NCBI GenBank assembly: GCA_013299055.1
Contig: JAAFKB010000040.1
Coordinates: forward strand, 1 to 35,020
Direction of reading: 5' to 3'
DNA: 35,020 nucleotides
Source: Sphaerotilus sp.
GTDB taxonomy: Bacteria; Pseudomonadota; Gammaproteobacteria; Burkholderiales; Burkholderiaceae_C
Shown piece after piece: positions 22,920-29,940 of this stretch. A model generated the notes under the pieces. The model was not told the origin of the DNA. It saw only the letters and a list, made by a program, of their open reading frames with translations, and ran no database searches. A program made the position numbers and the translations under genes. Position 1 is the stretch's first letter; each line of letters begins with the position of its first letter.

Positions 22920-25900
22920 ATGACCACCGCCCTCTTCTCCGACCGCCTGCCCGCCCCCGTGCGCGACGAAACCGCACAGGTCACCCGCCTGCTGGGCGAG
23001 CTGCAAGGGCGCGTGGACTGGTCCGCCGTGATCGCCACCGGCACGCCGTGGGTGGACGCCGTGCGCCGCCAGCCCGCGCCGTTCTGGGCGATGGAGTCGC
23101 TGCTGCGCGAGTACCCGATCTCCAGCGCGGAAGGCTTGGCGCTGATGCGGCTGGCCGAGGCGCTGCTGCGCGTGCCGGACACCGAGACGGCGCTCGCGCT
23201 GACCGCCGATCAGTTGGGCCGCGCCGATTTCTCGGGCCACGCTGCGGATGCATCTGGGCATGGGCAGGCGCACCCGGTACTGTCCGGGCTGGCGTCGCAG
23301 GCGATCCACCTGTCCAAGAAACTGCTGCCCGAGGATGGCGACGCGCCGAACGGCGGCGGGCTGCTGCAGCGGCTGGGCGCGAAGACGGTGGTGGCCGCGA
23401 CGGTGCGGGCGATCCAGTTGCTCGGGCGGCAATTCGTGCTCGGCCAGTCGATCGGCGAGGCACTGACCCGCGCCGACGCCAACCGCCGCGAACACGCGAT
23501 GATCCGCCACAGCTTCGACATGCTCGGCGAAGGCGCGCGTACCGACGCCGACGCGCTGCACTACGGCCGCGCCTACGCCGACGCGATCCGCGCCATCGCA
23601 GCCAAGGGCCGCCCGGCGCGCCCAGAGGACGGCGACGGCATCTCGATCAAGCTCTCCGCGCTCGACGCCCGCTACGAGCCGGCGCAGTTCGCCACCGTGG
23701 CCGGGCGGCTGATGCCCCGCCTGCTCGACCTCGTGAACGCCGCCGCCGCCGCGAACATCAACCTCACCATCGACGCCGAGGAGTCCGAGCGGCTGGAGCT
23801 GTCGCTGGTCGTGCTGGACCTGCTGGCCGCACACGTCGCGGCGCGCTTCCCGCAGTGGCAAGGACTCGGCCTGGCGGTGCAGGCGTACCAGACCCGCGCC
23901 CCCGAGGTGATCGACGAAGTGACCGCCATCGCCCGCCGCCACGGCCTGCGTTTCATGGTGCGGCTGGTCAAGGGCGCGTACTGGGACGGCGAGGTCAAGC
24001 GGGCGCAGGAACTCGGTCTCGCCGGCTACCCGGTCTGGACCGACAAGCGCCACACGGACCTGAGCTACCTCGCATGCGCTCAGCGCCTGCTCGCCGCGCC
24101 CGAGGTCTACCCGCAGTTCGCCACCCACAACGCCGGCACCATCGCCGCGATCCTGGAGATGGCCAAAGCCGCGCACCCGCAGGGCACGCCGTTCGAGCTG
24201 CAGCGCCTGCACGGCATGGGTGAAGGCATCTACCGCGAGGTCATGCAGCGCCCGGACGCGCCGCCGCTGCGCATCTATGCGCCGGTGGGCGAACACCGCG
24301 ACCTGCTGGCCTACCTGGTGCGGCGGCTGCTGGAGAACGGGGCGAATTCGTCGTTCGTGCATCAGCTTGCGGATGAGGCCGTGACGCCGCAGATGCTGCT
24401 GGCCTCGCCGCTGCGGGCGGCGTCGCGCTCGGGGCTGCCGATGCCGCTGCAACTGTTCGGCGCGGCGCGGGCGAATTCAAAGGGCGTCGATCTGGCGTCG
24501 GAGCGCGAGCGGCAGCCGCTGCTGGCGGCGCTGGCCGTGCCGATGCCTGTGGCGCCGAACGAGGCGAGTGTCGAAGGCGCCGCCGCCGCGATGGACGCGC
24601 TGCATGCCGCCCAGCACGGCTGGAACGCAAAGCCGCTGGCCGAACGCTGCGCCGTCCTGCTACGCGCTGGGGATGCGCTGGAGCGGCGCACGAGCGAGTT
24701 CGTCGGCCTGCTCGCCCAGGAAGGCGGCAAGACGCTGGGCGATGCCGTGGCCGAGGTGCGCGAGGCGGTGGATTTCTGCCGCTACTACGCCGAGCAGGCC
24801 GCCGCCCGGCTCGCGCCGCAGACGCTGCCCGGCCCGACTGGCGAGCGCAACGAGCTGCGGCTGCACGGCCGCGGCGTCTTCGTCTGCATCAGCCCGTGGA
24901 ACTTCCCGCTGGCGATCTTCGCGGGGCAGGTGGTCGCCGCGCTGGTCACGGGCAACACGGTGGCCGCCAAGCCCGCCGAGCAGACGCCACGGGTCGCCCG
25001 GCGGTTCGTCGAGCTGCTGCACGACGCGGGCCTGCCGCGTGCGGCGCTGGCGCTGGTCTGCGGTCCTGGCGAGACGGTCGGGGCGGCGCTGGTGGCGCAT
25101 CGGCGTTGTGCGGGCGTGTGCTTCACCGGTTCGACGCAGGTGGCCAAGGCGATCAACCGCACGCTCGCGCAGAGCAACGGCCCGATCGTGCCGCTGATCG
25201 CCGAGACGGGCGGGCTGAACGCGATGCTGGTGGACTCCAGCGCGCTGCCGGAGCAGGTGGTGGACGCGGTGGTGCAGAGCGCGTTCCGGTCAGCCGGTCA
25301 GCGGTGTTCGGCGCTGCGGCTGCTGTGCCTGCACGAGAGCGTGGCGGACAAGGTGCTGGAGATGGTGGCAGGGGCGATGGCCGAGCTGGTCTGCGGCGAT
25401 CCGGCGAATGCTGCGCAGAGCTGGGCGGTCGATGTCGGCCCGGTGATCGACGCCGAGGCGCACGCGGGCCTCACCCGGCACATCGCCCGGCTGGAACGCG
25501 AAGCCCGCCTGATCGCCCGCACGCCACTGCCCGAGCGGCTGGCCGCCACGCACATCGCGCCGGTCGCGTTCGAGCTGAAGTCGATCGGCGAGATGCGCGA
25601 GGAGCTGTTCGGGCCGGTGCTGCACGTCGTGCGCTGGCGCGGCGCGGTCGATGCGCTGGTGGACGAGGTGAACGCGCTCGGCTACGGGCTGACGCTCGGC
25701 GTCCACACGCGCATCGACGACCGGGCGGTGCGGATCGCCGAGCGGGCGCGGGTCGGCAATGTCTACGTGAACCGCAACATGATCGGGGCGGTGGTGGGGG
25801 TGCAGCCGTTCGGCGGGGAAGGCTTGTCGGGGACGGGGCTGAAGGCGGGGGGGCCGCACTATCTGTATCGGTTCTGCGGGGAGCAGACGGTGACGGTCAA

Positions 25901-25946
25901 TACGGCGGCGGCGGCGGGGAATGCGACGCTGCTGGCGGGCTTGTGA
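22920..25946 (+). CDS. putA: Bifunctional proline dehydrogenase / P5C dehydrogenase
   Basis: 1008 residues. It oxidises proline to P5C with FAD and then glutamate semialdehyde to glutamate with NAD+, channelling the intermediate. The PRODH barrel shows RFMVRLVKGAYWDGE (from about 344) and R468-R469 in LVRRLLENGANSSF. The P5CDH half shows SPWNFPLAIFAGQ, E762 in ETGGLNAM, nucleophile C796 in SAGQRCSALR, and QPFGGEGLSGTGLKAGGPHYLYRF near the end. It lacks the N-terminal ribbon-helix-helix domain and the long C-terminus of E. coli PutA (1320), so it is the short non-regulatory type known from rhizobia. Control probably comes from the divergent Lrp-family gene. The ATG at 22920 has no clear ribosome site. 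Confidence 0.97.
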   Translation: MTTALFSDRLPAPVRDETAQVTRLLGELQGRVDWSAVIATGTPWVDAVRRQPAPFWAMESLLREYPISSAEGLALMRLAEALLRVPDTETALALTADQLGRADFSGHAADASGHGQAHPVLSGLASQAIHLSKKLLPEDGDAPNGGGLLQRLGAKTVVAATVRAIQLLGRQFVLGQSIGEALTRADANRREHAMIRHSFDMLGEGARTDADALHYGRAYADAIRAIAAKGRPARPEDGDGISIKLSALDARYEPAQFATVAGRLMPRLLDLVNAAAAANINLTIDAEESERLELSLVVLDLLAAHVAARFPQWQGLGLAVQAYQTRAPEVIDEVTAIARRHGLRFMVRLVKGAYWDGEVKRAQELGLAGYPVWTDKRHTDLSYLACAQRLLAAPEVYPQFATHNAGTIAAILEMAKAAHPQGTPFELQRLHGMGEGIYREVMQRPDAPPLRIYAPVGEHRDLLAYLVRRLLENGANSSFVHQLADEAVTPQMLLASPLRAASRSGLPMPLQLFGAARANSKGVDLASERERQPLLAALAVPMPVAPNEASVEGAAAAMDALHAAQHGWNAKPLAERCAVLLRAGDALERRTSEFVGLLAQEGGKTLGDAVAEVREAVDFCRYYAEQAAARLAPQTLPGPTGERNELRLHGRGVFVCISPWNFPLAIFAGQVVAALVTGNTVAAKPAEQTPRVARRFVELLHDAGLPRAALALVCGPGETVGAALVAHRRCAGVCFTGSTQVAKAINRTLAQSNGPIVPLIAETGGLNAMLVDSSALPEQVVDAVVQSAFRSAGQRCSALRLLCLHESVADKVLEMVAGAMAELVCGDPANAAQSWAVDVGPVIDAEAHAGLTRHIARLEREARLIARTPLPERLAATHIAPVAFELKSIGEMREELFGPVLHVVRWRGAVDALVDEVNALGYGLTLGVHTRIDDRAVRIAERARVGNVYVNRNMIGAVVGVQPFGGEGLSGTGLKAGGPHYLYRFCGEQTVTVNTAAAAGNATLLAGL

Positions 25947-25979
25947 ACCGATCGGTCCCAAGCGTCACTGCGAGCTTGA

Positions 25980-26294
25980 TCAGATGCGCCCGGCCAAGTG
26001 CAGCGAGGCACGCAGCATGTCGTTGATGCGCGTCTGCCACCCGTCGCCGCTGGCGCGCAGCGCGGCCAGCACATCGGCATCCAGACGCAGCTTCACCGGC
26101 TCCTTGGTGACGGTTTGCGTGGTGCCGGCAGGCCGTCCACGGCGGCGCGCCACGATCTGCTCGGGCGTATGTGCCAGTCCATGCCCTTCCCGCGCCTCCG
26201 CCAGCGACTCGCGCAGACCCGGTAGCGCCTGGCCTGCGTCGGCTTCGATGGCGGCAGCCACCTTGTCGAGGTCCAGTGTCTTCAGCGTCTTCAT
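25980..26294 (-). CDS. BrnA-like antitoxin (ribbon-helix-helix)
   Basis: 104 residues. The C-terminal half PVKLRLDADVLAALRASGDGWQTRINDMLRASL is the BrnA/CopG-type ribbon-helix-helix (the family pattern is V-L-RLD-DVL--F---G-GWQTRIN). The N-terminal half is charged and probably forms the toxin-wrapping part. It lies 2 bases downstream of the RelE-like toxin on the same strand, so both are read from one promoter, toxin first. BrnA is normally paired with BrnT; here the partner is RelE-like. It should bind and neutralise the toxin and repress the promoter. Confidence 0.85.
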   Translation of the reverse strand: MKTLKTLDLDKVAAAIEADAGQALPGLRESLAEAREGHGLAHTPEQIVARRRGRPAGTTQTVTKEPVKLRLDADVLAALRASGDGWQTRINDMLRASLHLAGRI

Positions 26295-26296
26295 GT

Positions 26297-26593
26297 TCAG
26301 CTCCTCGTCAAGATGTCTTTGGGCTTGACGTTCGTGCGCTCGGCCTTGGCGTAGACCATGACCAGCAGCACCACCTCGTCGCCCACCAAGTGGAAGTAGA
26401 TGACCCGCGCCCCGCCGCGCTTGCCCATGCCGGGACGGTCCCAGCGCACCTTGCGTGCCCCGTCGGCACCTGGGATCACGTCGCCTGCGTCGGGGTGCTC
26501 CGCGATCCAGTCAATGAACGCCTCGCGATCCGTCGCACGCCATACAGCGGCAGCCTGCTTTTGGAAGGTCGGCGTTTCGATGACGGTTCTCAT
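26297..26593 (-). CDS. RelE/ParE-superfamily toxin
   Basis: 98 residues of the COG4737-type RelE family: TFQKQAAAVW, DWIAEHPDAGDVIPGADGARKVRW, then GKRGGARVIYFHL and LLVMVYAKAERTNVKPKDI. The conserved Arg/Lys cluster and the aromatic YF pair match ribosome-dependent mRNA interferases of this fold. It comes first in the operon, two bases before the antitoxin. The A/T-rich stretch upstream (26594-26625), with a TGTACA palindrome at 26602, is the probable promoter/operator. Confidence 0.87.
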   Translation of the reverse strand: MRTVIETPTFQKQAAAVWRATDREAFIDWIAEHPDAGDVIPGADGARKVRWDRPGMGKRGGARVIYFHLVGDEVVLLVMVYAKAERTNVKPKDILTRS

Positions 26594-26625
26594 GGATTAA
26601 ATGTACACCCAAAAATATAAGTAAC

Positions 26626-26823
26626 TCAGTTGCAGCGTTCCCGCTCGACCACGCTGGCACCCTCCAGCCCACACACTGCCAGCCCCTCGAACCCGCACAC
26701 CCGCCCGCCGCCGATCCACTCGCAGGACCATTCCTGCGACTGCACCTGCGCGGCGGGTTCGTCGGCGCCGAGCATCGCGTCGGTGCTCGCCCGGTAGGCG
26801 CCATCGGGGAAGCGGCGCAGGTG
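26626..26823 (-). pseudogene. Truncated remnant of an unrecognised coding sequence
   Basis: A minus-strand frame of about 65 codons begins after an in-frame TAA (26824-26826) and ends at TGA (26626-26628). Nearly every codon ends in G or C, as in the real genes around it. It reads HLRRFPDGAYRASTDAM and continues to GASVVERERCN. The only internal ATG (26775) would give 49 residues, with no ribosome site. It looks like the 3' part of a gene whose beginning was lost; the family was not recognised. A small intact protein is a less likely alternative. Confidence 0.5.
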
Positions 26824-26864
26824 TTAGCGCAGCGCCAAGCCAGCGGCCAAAACGTTGCACTTCA

Positions 26865-26889
26865 GGCGTGACTTCGCTCACGTCACGCC
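26865..26889. repeat. 8-bp inverted repeat GGCGTGAC / GTCACGCC
   Basis: A perfect inverted repeat with a 9-base spacer (26873-26881), itself containing GTGA and TCAC. It lies just outside the remnant, at the point where GC content begins to fall. Confidence 0.7.
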
Positions 26890-26916
26890 GCTGTCAGGCT
26901 GCCTGCCAATCAACAA

Positions 26917-26940
26917 GAAAACCCCCTATTCACGGGGGTT
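26917..26940 (-). terminator. Rho-independent terminator, minus strand
   Basis: Read on the minus strand, a 7-bp stem AACCCCC / GGGGGTT with a 7-base loop is followed by TTTTCTT. No minus-strand gene lies directly upstream of it now, since the M23 gene is on the plus strand, so it probably belonged to a lost gene. Confidence 0.65.
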
Positions 26941-26956
26941 GCAGGCCGTATTGATC

Positions 26957-26981
26957 TGTGTGAATATGAAAAATTCACACA
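26957..26981. repeat. 9-bp inverted repeat TGTGTGAAT / ATTCACACA
   Basis: A perfect inverted repeat with a 7-base spacer in A/T-rich sequence, about 140 bases upstream of the M23 start. It could be an operator or a leader hairpin. Confidence 0.7.
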
Positions 26982-27123
26982 ATAATAATGCCGTATCACA
27001 TCTGCACCCGAAAAGCCACCCCGCTTTCTCAGGTACGAATTGTTGGGAAGTCATCAAAAGCATACGGCCCGCCCCTCATCACGATAGTGGATGAGGCTAG
27101 CCCCTTATTTTCTCGATGCAATC

Positions 27124-28281
27124 ATGAACTACCGAAACTTCAGTCAAGTTACCACCCGGGGACTGACCGCGCTTTCACTGGCTGCCGCCGTATCAGATAC
27201 CGCGCAAGCAGCGACTCCAGCTCTGCCGCTAATCACGGAAGTTTTTGTCAACAAGACTGGTGTTCTGGGCATGGCTTGGAACCCAGTGGCAAATGCCGCA
27301 TCGATGCGCCTGCAAGTAGCCAGTTCGGGTGACGGGTGCCCACTTACGACGCTGACTCGACCTGCCGGGTGCTTCGTCAACCAAGTAGTATCCCTGAATG
27401 GTCCATTGGCGCCTGCGCTAAAAACAGGCGTATCAGTGGCCAACTACAACAGCGGCAATGTATACGCCCGACTTGTGGCCGTAGATAGTACAGGTAGAAG
27501 CATGACAGGCACCGCGTGGATCAAGGTGCCACATTACCTTGGGCTAACCTCGGGTGGAAAGACATGGCCACTTTCATTGGTGGCCTCTGGATCGCCGGTG
27601 ACTGTGACGGCAACTGTCACGAACAGCACAGCCATGACGGATCTTTGGGCATTTGATGTACAAGGCAACTCGTCAAATAAGTCAAAATCAGGTCTAAACT
27701 TTACCGTAACCCCCCTAGCGACAGGGAGCCAACAAGCTTGGATCATAAAATCCAAGTCCGGCGGCCTAACTATTGACAGCGGGGCCATAGCCGTAAATAA
27801 AATCAACCCGACCAATGTTGCCACACCCGGCCCAAATACATATGCAAAATTTGGATACGTGAAATACAACTATTATCATGCCGGCTCAGATTACATGGCT
27901 GCAGCAGGCAGTCCAGTGTACGCAAAAGTATCCGGAATCGTGACCACGATACCAATGCCACAAGGCGGCACAATAGATAATCATTGCATGGGCAATGTAG
28001 TCATTATGCCTGACAACCTGGGAAAGTATTACCTATATGCACACTTACAAGAGATAAGCGTCAAGAACGGGACTTACGTTTCTGCAGGATCTCAAATCGG
28101 CAAAGTAGGCAACACTGGCTACAATAAAAACGCACGAACCAGTTGCCAGAGCAACGCTCCTGCACATTTACACCTTGAGCTAAAAAATTCCCCAATACTG
28201 CACAATCCTGCGGGATCACCTCAAGTTTGGGGATACACGCCCAAGCACCCCGATGGTTTTGGCTACAAAAATCCGGAATAA
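27124..28281 (+). CDS. Secreted M23 (LytM-type) peptidase, AT-rich and probably acquired
   Basis: 385 residues from the ATG at 27124. It starts with a signal peptide likely cut after AQA near residue 29; an upstream ATG (27091) would spoil the signal. The middle part (about 30-235) matches no family I recognise and contains C72 and C83. The C-terminal M23 domain keeps all metal and catalytic residues: H252 and D256 in YHAGSDYMA, H307 in YLYAHLQ, H348 and H350 in AHLHLEL. It should cut peptide cross-links or Gly-rich peptides outside the cytoplasm. Codon use and GC content are clearly lower than in every neighbour, which suggests horizontal transfer. It lies between two toxin-antitoxin modules. 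A lysin, bacteriocin-like or cell-wall maintenance role are all possible. Confidence 0.88.
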   Translation: MNYRNFSQVTTRGLTALSLAAAVSDTAQAATPALPLITEVFVNKTGVLGMAWNPVANAASMRLQVASSGDGCPLTTLTRPAGCFVNQVVSLNGPLAPALKTGVSVANYNSGNVYARLVAVDSTGRSMTGTAWIKVPHYLGLTSGGKTWPLSLVASGSPVTVTATVTNSTAMTDLWAFDVQGNSSNKSKSGLNFTVTPLATGSQQAWIIKSKSGGLTIDSGAIAVNKINPTNVATPGPNTYAKFGYVKYNYYHAGSDYMAAAGSPVYAKVSGIVTTIPMPQGGTIDNHCMGNVVIMPDNLGKYYLYAHLQEISVKNGTYVSAGSQIGKVGNTGYNKNARTSCQSNAPAHLHLELKNSPILHNPAGSPQVWGYTPKHPDGFGYKNPE

Positions 28282-28315
28282 ATCCTAGAATTATTTTTGT
28301 GGTGTCGACGACAGC

Positions 28316-28711
28316 CTATGGGTGCCAGTTCTCGATATGCAGTCCCGGCACCCGCTCGAGCTCCCGAAAGTTGCGCGTCACCAGCGTCAGCCCACGCGCC
28401 CGCGCCTGCCCGGCGATGAGGATGTCGTAGGCGCCGATCGGCGTCCCCTGTGCCGCCAGCCATGCCCGGATGTCACCGGCATGGCGTGCGTCCTCGGTGT
28501 CCAGCGCCAGCACCTCGAAGCGCAGCGCATCCACCACCGCCAGATTGCGCTCGCGCCGCTGGCTCTTGAAGGCGCCGAAGTACAGCTCGTGCATGACGAT
28601 GGCGCTCACCACCACGTCCGCCGGCGCCTGGGCATGGAGCCGGCGCGACACCGGGCCGCCCGGCGTGTTCAGCACGGCAATCACCGCATTGGTGTCGAGC
28701 AGATAGCGCAT
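28316..28711 (-). CDS. vapC: VapC-type PIN-domain ribonuclease toxin
   Basis: 131 residues beginning MRYLLDTNAVIAVL. The acidic PIN-domain residues are D6, E42 in MHELYFGA, D74 and D96 in AYDILIAGQA, and the ending VTRNFRELERVPGLHIENW is typical of VapC/FitB-like toxins, which cut tRNA or rRNA. An upstream GTG at 28723 is in frame but the ATG opens the conserved strand. The gene starts 15 bases after the antitoxin stop, in the usual antitoxin-toxin order. Confidence 0.93.
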   Translation of the reverse strand: MRYLLDTNAVIAVLNTPGGPVSRRLHAQAPADVVVSAIVMHELYFGAFKSQRRERNLAVVDALRFEVLALDTEDARHAGDIRAWLAAQGTPIGAYDILIAGQARARGLTLVTRNFRELERVPGLHIENWHP

Positions 28712-28726
28712 CCGTCGGTCCACCTG

Positions 28727-28972
28727 TCAATCGAAGAGCTGGTCCAGCGCCGCGCGGTCCTGCGCCTGTGGTGGCTCGCTGGCCGCCTCCACGAAATCCG
28801 CGTCCAGCGGACCGGCCAGCGCATCCAGCCAGGCCCAGTCAGCGTTCATGGGTTCCAGGATCACGGCGTTGCCATGTCGGCGGATGCGAACCTCGCTGCC
28901 TTCGATGCGGAAGTCCTTGGGCAGCCGGACCGCCTGTGAGCGGCCAGACCAGAAGAGTTTGGCGGTGTCCAT
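28727..28972 (-). CDS. vapB: VapB-type antitoxin (AbrB/SpoVT-like)
   Basis: 81 residues from the ATG at 28972, preceded by GGAG eight bases upstream. The N-terminal swapped-hairpin DNA-binding fold reads AKLFWSGRSQAVRLPKDFRI then SEVRIRRHGNAVILEP, the standard VapB pattern. The C-terminal tail (WAWLDALAGPLDADF to the end LDQLFD) is the toxin-binding part. It forms an operon with the PIN toxin and probably represses it by binding the 119-base gap before proC. Confidence 0.92.
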   Translation of the reverse strand: MDTAKLFWSGRSQAVRLPKDFRIEGSEVRIRRHGNAVILEPMNADWAWLDALAGPLDADFVEAASEPPQAQDRAALDQLFD

Positions 28973-29045
28973 GGGGAAGCTCCAGAATGTCTTGCACCAA
29001 AGTAGGTAGCAAAAAGATATACCAATGACATCGGCGATGCAAGCA

Positions 29046-29065
29046 GTGCGTTCAGGTGCGTTCAG
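29046..29065. repeat. 10-base perfect tandem repeat upstream of proC
   Basis: GTGCGTTCAG occurs twice in a row in the gap between vapB and proC, 26 bases before the proC start. It may be a binding site or chance duplication. Confidence 0.6.
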
Positions 29066-29091
29066 CCGAAGCAGCTCGGTAAACTGGTTCC

Positions 29092-29925
29092 ATGACACAC
29101 CCCACGCCCCTCACCCACCCCACCCTCGCCTTCATCGGCGGCGGCAACATGGCCACCGCCATCCTCGGCGGCCTGATCCGCAGCGGCACCCCTGGCGCGA
29201 ACCTGATCGTGCTCGACCCGAACGCCGTCCAGCGCGCCCGGCTGGAACACGACTTCGGCGTGCGCACGCTCGCTTCCGCTGATGCCACCTTGGCCGAAGC
29301 CGACGCCATCGTCTGGGCCGTCAAGCCGCAGAGCTTCAGCGAAGCCGCTGCCCCGTGCGCCGCCCATGTCGGCGGCGCGCTGCACCTGTCGGTCATGGCC
29401 GGCATCCGCAGCGACGCCATCGCGCAGGCCACCGGCTCCGACCGCGTCGTGCGCTCCATGCCGAACACGCCCGCGCTGATCGGCCAGGGCATCTCGGGCC
29501 TGTACGCCCGCCCCGCCGTCACCGCCACCGAGCGCGCCCAGGTCGAGGCGCTGCTGGCCCCGACCGGCGATGTGGTGTGGGTCGAGCGCGAGGTGGATCT
29601 GGACGCCGTGACCGCGCTGTCCGGCTCCGGCCCGGCCTACGTGTTCTATTTCATCGAGGCGATGGTGGCCGCCGCCGAGCGCATGGGCTTGTCGGCCGAA
29701 CAGGGCAAGCAGCTCGCGCTGGCCACCTTCGGCGGCGCCACCGAGCTGGCGCGCCGCTCCGACGAAACGCCCGCCACGCTGCGCGAGCGCGTCACGTCCA
29801 AGGGCGGCACCACCTACGCCGCGCTGACCACGCTGGAGGCCCGCGCAGTCAAGGCCAGCTTCATCGACGCGATGCAGGCGGCACAGGTCCGCGCGGCCGA
29901 GCTGGGCGACGAGTTCGGCCGCTGA
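29092..29925 (+). CDS. proC: Pyrroline-5-carboxylate reductase
   Basis: 277 residues; catalyses the last step of proline synthesis, P5C to proline with NAD(P)H. The Rossmann motif is FIGGGNMATAILGGL (about 14-28), followed by VWAVKPQ, RSMPNTPALIGQG, the core ALSGSGPAYVFYFIEAM and the C-terminal signature TSKGGTTYAAL. The ATG at 29092 opens the expected N-terminus. In pseudomonads proC follows yggS; here it sits about 9 kb away, beyond putA and the toxin-antitoxin islet. It ends 15 bases before the opposing xdhC-type gene. Confidence 0.97.
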   Translation: MTHPTPLTHPTLAFIGGGNMATAILGGLIRSGTPGANLIVLDPNAVQRARLEHDFGVRTLASADATLAEADAIVWAVKPQSFSEAAAPCAAHVGGALHLSVMAGIRSDAIAQATGSDRVVRSMPNTPALIGQGISGLYARPAVTATERAQVEALLAPTGDVVWVEREVDLDAVTALSGSGPAYVFYFIEAMVAAAERMGLSAEQGKQLALATFGGATELARRSDETPATLRERVTSKGGTTYAALTTLEARAVKASFIDAMQAAQVRAAELGDEFGR

Positions 29926-29940
29926 CGCGGCAGTCTCGCC

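Larger units (their letters stand above)
26594..27123. other. 530-base stretch without an intact gene: boundary of the accessory islet
   Basis: From the toxin start it holds an A/T-rich promoter-like piece, a decayed minus-strand coding fragment (26626-26823) and three hairpins (26865-26889, 26920-26940, 26957-26981). An A/T-rich leader of the M23 gene completes it. Short open frames here do not look like genes. Base composition drops sharply from about 26890 onward. Confidence 0.7.

Noticed and set aside
26822-26890. Integron attC site suggested by GTTAGCG and nearby palindromes
   Set aside because: The GTTRRRY and RYYYAAC core sites are not both present in the right order and orientation, and no integrase gene is in the window.
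26855-27094. 79-codon plus-strand open frame before the M23 gene
   Set aside because: It crosses the hairpin cluster, has no ribosome site or recognisable feature, and codon use fits neither the GC-rich nor the AT-rich neighbours.
25980-28972. Prophage or integrative element
   Set aside because: No integrase, transposase, capsid or tRNA attachment site is visible; only toxin-antitoxin modules and a peptidase, so an islet is as far as the evidence goes.
29092-29925. proC as part of a pilT-yggS-proC operon
   Set aside because: That order is known in pseudomonads, but here proC lies about 9 kb from yggS with several unrelated transcription units between.
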